From Hamiltosporidium magnivora (Eukaryota > Microsporidia > Dubosqiidae), in NCBI GenBank assembly GCA_004325065.1, contig PITI01000159.1, forward strand, positions 1 through 18,601: 18,601 nucleotides of DNA, written 5' to 3'. A program made the translations under genes and the position numbers. The notes under the pieces are model-generated. The model worked only from the letters and a program-made list of their open reading frames with translations. It did no database searches and was not told the origin of the DNA. Within the stretch, counting starts at the first letter, position 1. Every line of letters starts with the position of its first letter. Below are positions 1-7,359 of the stretch, piece after piece.

Positions 1-85
1 TTCGGCTTTTTTTCTTATACAATAACTTTTACAAAAATTTTCAAGAAAAATAAAAAAAGATTTTTTAAATATTTTTACCGCTGAA

Positions 86-751
86 ATGACAAAATTTCTT
101 CCTGGTGAAAAAATGCCAACAATAGAAGGTTATATAAATGGTCATGGTTCTTATCAACAGAATGATGGTTTATACTCATCTTTGTATGGTAACTTGGTTG
201 TAATTGATAAGTTAATGACTGTTCAGCCTGTTATTGATTTTAGATACAATCCAGAAGTTGGAGATGTTATTATAGGACGAATTACGATGATTGGAAATAA
301 AAAATGGAAAGTTGAAATGAATTCAAAGGCTGAATCAACATTACAATTATCTGCTATAAATCTTCCGGGTTCGGTTCAAAGGAGAAAAATGTATTCCGAT
401 GAAATGAAAATGCGAGAATATTTTGATATAAATGATATTTTAGTTGCTGAAGTACAAAAAATCAATAAATCAGGAAATATCTCATTACATACAAGAAATG
501 AAAAATATAAAAAATTAACCAATGGATTGGTATTAGAAGTACCTGCAATGCTGGTTACCAGATATAAAACACAATTTCTTAAAATCGAAAGCATAGAAAT
601 AATTATCGGGGTAAATGGATTCATATGGATCGGATCTGATGATTTAAATTACGAAAATATGAAAAAAATACTTATAATTGCAAATTTTATAAAAAATATT
701 GCAAATCAAAATAAAGTAATAACAGATACTGAATTACTAAAACAATATTGA
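86..751 (+). CDS. RRP4: Exosome complex subunit Rrp4 (compact form)
   Basis: Rrp4 is a cap subunit of the RNA exosome, the 3'-5' RNA processing and decay complex of nucleus and cytoplasm; its S1 and KH domains guide RNA into the ring. The protein has 221 residues. The N-terminal part (about 1-55) has the glycine-rich 'GYINGHGSY' type start. An S1-like domain follows (about 58-140), with 'GDVIIGRI', 'KWKVEMNS' and 'LSAINLPG', then 'LHTRNEKYKKL'. A KH-like C-terminal part holds 'GVNGFIWIG' (about 175-183), matching the family's G-x-NG-x-IW signature. It is shorter than the human and yeast proteins (roughly 290-360 residues) and nearer the archaeal length, as expected in a reduced eukaryote. The ATG at 86 is the first in frame and gives the family's usual N-terminus. 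An AATAAA lies at about 772, just after the stop, but is weak evidence in such AT-rich sequence. No neighbour is close enough to suggest co-regulation. Confidence 0.93.
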   Translation: MTKFLPGEKMPTIEGYINGHGSYQQNDGLYSSLYGNLVVIDKLMTVQPVIDFRYNPEVGDVIIGRITMIGNKKWKVEMNSKAESTLQLSAINLPGSVQRRKMYSDEMKMREYFDINDILVAEVQKINKSGNISLHTRNEKYKKLTNGLVLEVPAMLVTRYKTQFLKIESIEIIIGVNGFIWIGSDDLNYENMKKILIIANFIKNIANQNKVITDTELLKQY

Positions 752-2406
752 AGTATATTCAAATATGTAAAAATAAATTTTAATTTTATAATTTACAATT
801 TTTTGTCTTGCCTTTAGCAATTTTATTTAAATAGATTTCTTGAGAATTTTATTTCCTAATAAAAACTCCATTTTTTGGCCATCGAAAAATGTTTTTTTTA
901 TTATTTTAGAACCGGAAATTCTCTTATTCATAAGAAACAAAAATAATTTAATGATCTATTTATTCTTATAAAATTACTTGTTTTTTTTATATTCACATAG
1001 AAAAGTCAAAACTTAGAATTTTTTGTATTTCAGAAGCATCATAAACTCGAAATTATCTACTGATTATATAATTATCTCGTGGGAATAAATTTTCGTTTCG
1101 TAATTTAAATTTAATGAATTCTGATTTCAATTTATCACTAAATTTAGGAGTTATTCTACCTTTAATATTTACCAAAGTTAACTGCGTATATGTTTTAATT
1201 TCATATTGTTTATATTCCTTTGATTATTCTTTTATTCATCCCAATCTTAATTCTATTTTTATTAAAAAATATATATGCCTGTCTATTCTATTCATCTATT
1301 CCACTATATTTTAACCGAGAAATACTCTTTGTAAATGCTTAAATAATATTTTTTTAAATTAATAAATATATATTATATAATTGTTCTCGATTAAATTCAA
1401 AGAATCATAAATATATTTCGAATAATTTTTTATTCTTAATCTAAGTATTATAAACTAAATTGATTAGAATCCGATATTATTAATAATGAAAATAGCATGC
1501 CCTTTAAATTTTTCTAACGAATATTTAATTCTACTAAATATTTAGAATATTTTTTTAGTAGATTTATAGGGTCTGGTTTTTTAAAAATTCTACGCCAAGC
1601 CTACAAATTATATTTTTATTTTAAATACTTTGTGAAAATTTGGATAAATTCATATAGAAATTAGAAAACATAATTAAAAATATATTAAGCCTTTTAAACA
1701 TGTAAATTAAAGCAAGATAATAGTAATTATAGTATCTTTATACATAATTTCATCAAATCTATAGATTCTCATACGTCAAATTATGTTACATAGTGATTAA
1801 TTTTTTAACTTGAATTTCTATTCTTAAAAAAGCTTTGAAGTATTTTTAATTAATTTTTGCTTTTAGTTTAAATTAATTCAAAATCTTATAGCATATAATT
1901 GATTGTTTATTACGATTTAATATAATTAATAATTTATTTAAAACATTTTGACGACAAAATGAAAATATTTTTTGAAAAATTTATAGAACCTTGGCAAAAG
2001 GCTATACCTTTAAATCTAAAAATACGAGACTTTAAATCTAAACTAAATACAAAAAAATATAAAACCACGAGTTTCGATGCCAGTAGAGTTGCATAGATCA
2101 AAATTGCATTTAAATTCAAATTGAATTTTTTCAAATGTATGATACTTAAAATCCCACAAAGATAAATAAGAATCAAAGACTCTTTGAAAAAATTGGATCT
2201 GCTTTAATATAAAATTTGTAAACCTAAACGCGTTTTTAAATGAAACGAAAAATTATTTTGTTGCTAAACGTCACATTTTGCAAAAAAAAGACATATTTTT
2301 TATATTTTTTCAATGAGATTACGCGATTCAGTTTCAAAATAGATAAATGCTCTCTCTTCCCCGAAAAAATATCTATTGAGATAACCTAAGTCCTAAATCT
2401 TAAAGA
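752..2406. other. AT-rich spacer, no gene recognised
   Basis: About 1.65 kb with stops in every frame and no recognisable protein. Short open stretches at 1114-1314 (+) and 1934-2176 (-) are rich in I, L, F, S and Y, as expected of chance reading in AT-rich DNA, and carry no motif. A small inverted repeat lies at 1530-1562. The only slightly GC-richer patch is near 1568-1610. Confidence 0.6.
1530..1562. repeat. Short inverted repeat (9-bp arms)
   Basis: TCTACTAAA at 1530-1538 is the exact reverse complement of TTTAGTAGA at 1554-1562, with a 15-nt loop. It could form a hairpin in DNA or RNA. No gene ends nearby, so a terminator role is not supported, and chance is possible in AT-rich sequence. 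Confidence 0.4.
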
Positions 2407-2720
2407 TTCACACTTCAAAGTGTGAAAAATACATTTAATCAACGAGTCAGTTGCTCGGTGTTCGTTGATATTGTTTCATGGGTGCTATTGCATGTCGATC
2501 TTCACTTTGGGTTTCACAAGACCAGCATCATTCCCAGATATTCAATATTTTGCGAACCTCATAGAATGCTAGCTAGAATATCTCGGAGACTTCATGGAGT
2601 CATACTAGACGGTTTAATGTCATACTGACAAATATCACCCACTATTTGATCTCCTTCCTTTTTAAAAGGGGTTTGTTTTTGTATCTGTCAGACACCAAAT
2701 TTTCTTTCCAGGTAAGCAAA
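2407..2720. repeat. GC-rich island A (dispersed repeat copy)
   Basis: This block is clearly richer in G and C than its surroundings. It opens with a near-perfect palindrome, TTCACACTT (2407-2415), CA, AAGTGTGAA (2418-2426). From about 2418 to 2510 it aligns with island B (about 3547-3638) in the same orientation, sharing AAGTGTG, then CAGTTGC and CGG, GTTCGTT, ATGG and a matching tail. The rest, to about 2720, has no visible counterpart in the window. A 68-codon open frame at 2422-2628 (+) crosses it but resembles no protein I know and is probably accidental. The best reading is a diverged copy of a dispersed repeat or non-coding RNA-like element. Its family is not recognised. Confidence 0.55.
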
Positions 2721-3482
2721 GCTAGTTTTCCATTATTTTAGTTAACAATTATCCACAGGTTTAGTCGTGTTTCCTAAATGACTACATAAACAAACTATAA
2801 ACCTCCTATTAGAAAAACTTTAACTGTTTTGTAGATTATATTTTACTTAAACAAAATCCTAGAAAAAAATGAGAACTGACTTTGATTATCACTGAATCAA
2901 AAATCAAAACAATGACTTACATCCCAGTCTGATTTTATCATTACCAAGCAGAATATTTTTAATTTTGTCATTCTTTTTACACAACTTTAATTTAAAAAAA
3001 TTAGAAATAAAAATGGTTTTGAAACAGTTTGATCCTCGAAATGATTATTTCAACTAAAAATTGATATAAAAATTCTATAATTTACAACACTAGAGATAAC
3101 TCTTTGTAGAAATATTAAGTTGAAAATGCCCTTCCTTTGATAAAATTAATATTCGCATATCTTACTCTAATTTTTTTTCCTATTGGCTTATTTGACCTAC
3201 CAATCAGCTGAAATAAAAAATAAACATTTAATTTTTTTTAATCTAATTGATATTTTGCTGGTAATTTTTAAACAAACTGAAAAGAGAAAATATTTGTTTA
3301 AATTACAAATCATTACCTATCTTAAATTATAAACTACGTAAGCAGTAAAATTTGAAAATAAAGCTTGTCAAAACTTTTAATCGTAAAAACTTTATTTAAA
3401 AGTATCACATCTTTTTAAAATAGTGGCAAGTGTTATATCTGTTTTCATGACATTAAAGCAGTTCTAGGTTTAACATAAATAA
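2721..3482. other. AT-rich spacer, no gene recognised
   Basis: About 760 bp of low-GC sequence between islands A and B. No open frame of useful length, RNA gene or clear repeat was seen. Confidence 0.55.
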
Positions 3483-3664
3483 CCGCTACCGCAAAACTCC
3501 ATCAGTACCCCCTGTGATACCTACATCCCAAAGCCTTTCATCTACCAAGTGTGTAAAACCCGATTAATAGGCGAGGCAGTTGCCCGGAGTTCGTTAATGT
3601 CCGTTGCATGGAGTGTGATTAAAGGCCGAAGCTCCCTTCCGAGACTATGCAAAGCTCTTGGCTA
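3483..3664. repeat. GC-rich island B (second copy of the island A repeat)
   Basis: A sharply bounded GC-rich block in AT-rich sequence. Its part from about 3547 to 3638 matches island A collinearly and on the same strand: AAGTGTG at 3547-3553, then GCAGTTGCCCGGAGTTCGTT from about 3576, then GCATGGAGTG. The left part (3483-3546) has no partner in island A. The right end, GCAAAGCTCTTGGCT near 3650-3664, weakly resembles GCGAGCCTTGGCT in island C (about 4646-4658). The block ends only 28 bp from the stop codon of the small gene at 3692-4030. It has no long open frame, so a fragment of a non-coding or decayed mobile element is the best reading. Confidence 0.55.
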
Positions 3665-3691
3665 AACAATAATAAAATTAAATTATTAATT

Positions 3692-4030
3692 TCAAAACTC
3701 ATCTGAATATTCTTGCTCCTCGATAAGTTTTTTACTGCCAATTTTTCTTATTCTATTACTTACATTCATATAAATATCCCCAGAACAATTGTCTAAAAGA
3801 TTTAATACAACTGTTGTTACAAATTCAGAATATTTATTTGTATTATTGAACTTGGAAAAATACATAGAAAATTTCTTACCTTCATTTAAAAGAAATTCAT
3901 ATGATGGTTTAGAATTGTTCACATTTAAATTTAAATCTTTGATATTTTTAAGTAAATAATTGTTTGTATTATTTAGATTTGAAGTTCTTCTAAATTTTAT
4001 TTTCTTATTTTTTTCTAGTTTACGACTCAT
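3692..4030 (-). CDS. Small hypothetical protein, 112 aa, basic N-terminus
   Basis: I do not recognise this protein. It has 112 residues. The N-terminus is strongly basic ('MSRKLEKNKKIKFRR'), an asparagine-rich stretch follows (about 18-40), and a predicted helical middle (about 43-90) contains 'YEFLLNEGKKFSMYF' and 'VTTVVLNLLDN'. The C-terminus is acidic (EEQEYSDEF). There is no signal peptide or membrane segment, so a nuclear or cytoplasmic protein is likely. Amino-acid use is balanced, unlike the I/L/F-rich chance frames of this window. A run of five C's lies 22-26 bases before the ATG on the coding strand (4053-4057), consistent with the CCC-type motif known upstream of microsporidian starts. 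These points favour a real gene. The basic tail plus helices could suit a small nucleic-acid-binding protein, but no family match is claimed. Confidence 0.6.
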   Translation of the reverse strand: MSRKLEKNKKIKFRRTSNLNNTNNYLLKNIKDLNLNVNNSKPSYEFLLNEGKKFSMYFSKFNNTNKYSEFVTTVVLNLLDNCSGDIYMNVSNRIRKIGSKKLIEEQEYSDEF

Positions 4031-4052
4031 AAATTTATTTTTTTAAATTAAA

Positions 4053-4057
4053 GGGGG
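4053..4057 (-). promoter_or_regulatory. Candidate CCC-type motif before the 112-aa gene
   Basis: Five consecutive C's on the minus strand, in an otherwise A/T-only leader, about 22-26 bases before the ATG at 4030. In microsporidia, CCC- or GGG-type motifs close upstream of the start codon are a known signature of real genes. Assignment here is by position and composition only. Confidence 0.4.
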
Positions 4058-4614
4058 TATTGTAAAAATATTTTGTATGTTACGATTATTCAATCCAAAA
4101 CTATATAGACAACTCCATTTTAACAAATCAAGTTAATAAATTTCTGAATGTGGAAATTTATCATTTAATTGTGGTTTCAAATATTTTTTGTCTAGATTTT
4201 GATCGCAATATATTTTTGAGTGAATCTACAAAAACTTCGTAATTCTGTATTATTTTAATAAGAAAATTCTATCGATTTTAACTACACACAGCCTAAATTT
4301 AGAGTTGAATAGCTATTAACGAATAAAAACCATAACAAGCATGTTAGAGTAACCAACAATAGTTTAGTCTTTGTTTTTTATTAAAGTTTTAGATAATCAA
4401 TTTAACAGCATTCTCAGACCAAGTAAATAACTAAAATTAAACAGTCTTAACCTTCTATATAAATATCAGAAGTAAAAACGCATTTAAAGTTGTAATATGA
4501 AGAAATTGAACTTTTCCTGTACAACAATCTTTGTTATTTTGGCAAGTAAATAAATAATTAAAGACAATTAAAATGTTTGTTTTTCCAATCCGGATTCTAA
4601 ATGTACTGCAGATT
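4058..4614. other. AT-rich spacer, no gene recognised
   Basis: About 560 bp between the small minus-strand gene and island C. No coding or RNA feature was seen. AGCTATTAACGAAT at 4311-4324 recurs exactly at 6042-6055; one 14-nt match is not enough to call a repeat. Confidence 0.5.
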
Positions 4615-4860
4615 CATTCATTCATCCTTGGCACCACAGCCCTTTGCGAGCCTTGGCTTCCCTTACTAATATCGCCTACTGGTCTTTTTCCAGTGGGTTT
4701 GTTTACTTATCGGGTTTCGTAAAAAGGTGGTTTAAAGGGGGTGTTTTTAGCCTTACACCCAACATGGAGGATCAGTCCTTTTTAGTCGCCTCTTACGACA
4801 AGCAGAGAATAATCCAAGTCAATTCTGCTCCCGGCATGGTGGGGAAAATGTATTGTAGAT
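4615..4860. ncRNA. GC-rich island C with serial hairpins; structured RNA or retroelement fragment
   Basis: The most GC-rich block of the window, with sharp edges. In about 150 bp it holds four perfect short stem-loops: ACTGG 4678-4682 with CCAGT 4690-4694; GGGTGT 4739-4744 with ACACCC 4755-4760; GTCG 4785-4788 with CGAC 4796-4799; and AGCAGA 4801-4806 with TCTGCT 4824-4829. A run of stems at this density suggests selection on RNA structure rather than on protein. An 88-codon frame at 4644-4910 (+) crosses it but matches no family I know and is probably incidental. The strand is undecided because every stem works on both; the minus-strand motif GTCGTAAGAGGCGAC is the most striking. I see no match to rRNA, tRNA, U-snRNA, SRP or RNase P RNA. 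Its left edge shares short blocks with islands B and D, so a mobile-element origin is equally possible. Confidence 0.4.
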
Positions 4861-5119
4861 TATACAACAAAATCGTTTTAAATTGTGTCATTTTGTATCG
4901 AAATATTTGATGACTTGCCTTTAATGTTACTTATAGATGCTTATATTGATTTCCAAATCAATATTTAATGTCTTTATATCTACTACTCGTAAATGAATAT
5001 AAATTCAAGTCTTCAAAACGAATAAAAATCTATTATTAAATAGTTTTCATGAAATAAGTAGAATATGAAGACATATAATTGAATTTTGAAATTGCGATTT
5101 ATATTTATTTGTCCTGTAC

Positions 5120-5260
5120 TAGCTATTAAACATGTAGAAGACGAACCTAAGCACTACTGTGGTCAGCCCTTTGGGAAGAAATGAGTCAAAAAAGCCCCTT
5201 TTTACTAAAAAAATTTTTCCAAACTTGTATGAGACAACCACCTATCCGAGCTGTATTAAA
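5120..5260. repeat. GC-richer island D, possible relative of island C
   Basis: A short block of raised GC. CAGCCCTTTG at 5164-5173 also occurs in island C at 4637-4646. In both, an upstream CCT-x2-GCAC-x-A segment precedes it (5146-5155 and 4626-4635), with a small insertion between the two in D. The shared run is short, so homology is only suggested. No open frame or tRNA-like fold was found. Confidence 0.3.
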
Positions 5261-7100
5261 GCAAATTAAATAAGTTGTTAAATTTATAAAAAAAAAATTA
5301 AAACGCGATGTGTGGATTAATCTTCTAAACTTCGCTATCTGTTCTTAATTTCTCGATCTTTTTATTTAAGATTACATATTCTCATCAAACTGTACACTTA
5401 TATTTTTTAAAGTCAATCATATATGCATCTATAGCCATCTTGATCGTCTCAATAAAATCTAAGGTTTGTTATTCGTATTATTTTCCTCTTCTTTTTTAAT
5501 TGCTTAATCTTTTTTCTTGAGTATTGATTATTATTTTCTGTTAGATTGTATCAGTTTTTATAGCAAAAAGTTTTCGTTTATTTTGAGTTTATTAATCTGA
5601 GATTTTCTTTAACTTAAAAAACCGTTTTTCTTATACGGCACGATGAATTTGTCAGTTAAATATTAATCATAATACTTAATATTTCCATGGAAAATACTAC
5701 ACTACTTTAATATAAAATTCGACCGAGTAACCAGGCAATAATTGTTTTGTGCGAATATTATTGAGTATATAAATAAAATGCAAAGACAGACGACAGAAAG
5801 TACTTCTTCTATCAAATAATCGATTATGTATCATAAAAAAACTCCAAATTATTATCTGAGAAACGTAAATTAATTAAATATACTTTAAAACAGTAGAATA
5901 AAAATATTGTTGTTATTCTTATGATTTAGTACAATCTAGAGAAGATGTTTAATATTATTCAATACAAATTTTTTTCTAAGTTAACCAATCGTTTTAAATA
6001 TGGCAATTTCTACGACTGCACACTCTTGTTGGCTGTGCAAGAGCTATTAACGAATCATATAAAACATATTATTAATCGGAATACTATTGTGGAGCCTTAA
6101 TTTCTTCGAACCGATTTACCATTTTGTCGCCATCTTCGTAAAAACCTCGATTATGTAATAAGTATCAAATTAAATATATCAGCTTGTATCAATAAGAGTT
6201 AATATTTTAAATTATTAATTTGGTAAAGAACAAAAATCTCTAAAAACCGTTTCTATTTCTCAAATAAGGCAAACCTTATAAAATTTAGATTGGAATTATT
6301 CGGTTAAATATAATTAAAGTTAATTTTTCTAAATAGGACAGAATAAATAAAAAAAGAATAAAATATTTGATTTAAAATAAAGCTGAGTAATAGTTTTAAA
6401 AGTGTATTTTATAAATTATTGATTATTAAACAAGATTAGACAAATAATAAATACCGATAAAAGTCGCAAAATCATATTCTTTAAATCCAAATAAGTACAC
6501 ACGCGACACATACACTCTTAAAGATACAACTTACTATTTAAAAGATTATATAGAAATATTTATATGATTTATACTTTCTTTTAATTCGAAGACAATATAT
6601 TTGAACAAAAGGCTTCAATTTAAAATACAAAAAGACATTTCAACATAAAAACTCAAATGAAAATCTAAATATTCCCTTCTATAGACTATGTCTCTAAATA
6701 ATGATAAATAATAAATTATATATTATTTGGTAAAACAATTAATGATTTTTTTATATAATGCTGTATCCATACATATTTTAATTTTTATATTTAATAAGTT
6801 ATTTAAGCTTTTCAAATTAAATTTTTTATTTCAAAGTAAGTATCAGAATTAAAACTTGTAACTTATTATTAAATAATTCAAAACCATTTTTATCGTTAAA
6901 CGTCAAATAATTCAAATCACAAAGACCGATCTAAATTTTTTTCTAAAAAATAGTTAAATATTTTTTTTCTAAATTTAATAATTCTTAAAATCTCTTACTT
7001 TTTTTCTGTCTTAAGAGCTGTAGCGCTTTGAATTTTTTAGTCAATTTTCTGTAGTTTTTTACGATATGTAAAAAATTCTAAAATTATATTTTATACATTT
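5261..7100. other. AT-rich spacer, no gene recognised
   Basis: About 1.8 kb without a supported gene. The only distinct spot is near 6011-6055, a slightly GC-richer patch with two mutually exclusive short stems: TGCACA 6017-6022 with TGTGCA 6034-6039, or CTCTTG 6023-6028 with CAAGAG 6038-6043. A 'GGTTCGAA'-like string on the minus strand near 6105 has no tRNA-type stem around it. Confidence 0.55.
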
Positions 7101-7180
7101 TTCTTGTTTTCATAAAGTTATTCTTGTCTTCATAAGTTATTCTTGTTTTCATAAGTTTTTCTTGTTTTTATACATTTTTT
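7101..7180. repeat. T-rich tandem repeat, about 19-20 bp unit, four copies
   Basis: Four imperfect direct copies of TTCTTGTTTTCATAAGTTA begin at about 7101, 7121, 7140 and 7159. The array passes into a pyrimidine-rich leader (to about 7300) immediately before the Doa10-like gene. It looks like replication-slippage sequence. A promoter role for the T-rich tract is possible but not shown. Confidence 0.75.
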
Positions 7181-7353
7181 CCTTCCATACTTTTTTTAGT
7201 TTTTCCATACTCTTTTCTTTTTACAGTTATCAAATATAATTTTTTTTTTCTGAAATTTCTATCAAATAAAAAAATTTTAAAATATTTTTTTTTTCTTTAA
7301 TCCGTTATTTAATAAAAATCGATTTAATTAAAAATTTATTACAAAAAATATCA

Positions 7354-7356
7354 CCC
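7354..7356 (+). promoter_or_regulatory. CCC motif immediately before the Doa10-like start
   Basis: CCC lies four bases before the ATG at 7360, the only C run in a long A/T-rich leader. This position is typical of the CCC-type start-proximal motif described in microsporidia and supports the chosen start. Confidence 0.4.
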
Positions 7357-7359
7357 ATT

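Noticed and set aside
1114..1314. 66-codon plus-strand frame
   Set aside because: Low-complexity I/L/Y/S composition in AT-rich spacer, with no upstream motif and no domain.
1934..2176. 80-codon minus-strand frame, hydrophobic
   Set aside because: No recognisable domain and no supportive start context. It could be a chance frame or an unidentifiable relic.
2422..2628. 68-codon plus-strand frame through island A
   Set aside because: The homologous island B does not keep the frame open, so protein constraint is not supported.
4615..4860. Ribosomal RNA fragment as explanation of island C
   Set aside because: None of the conserved SSU or LSU core blocks I know could be placed on either strand.
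4644..4910. 88-codon plus-strand frame through island C
   Set aside because: No family resemblance; the sequence is better explained by stem-loops and GC-rich composition. It was kept only as part of the island.
6090..6125. Possible tRNA T-arm (minus strand GGTTCGAA)
   Set aside because: The flanking bases do not form the T-stem and no acceptor or anticodon stem is found. No tRNA was detected anywhere in the window by eye.
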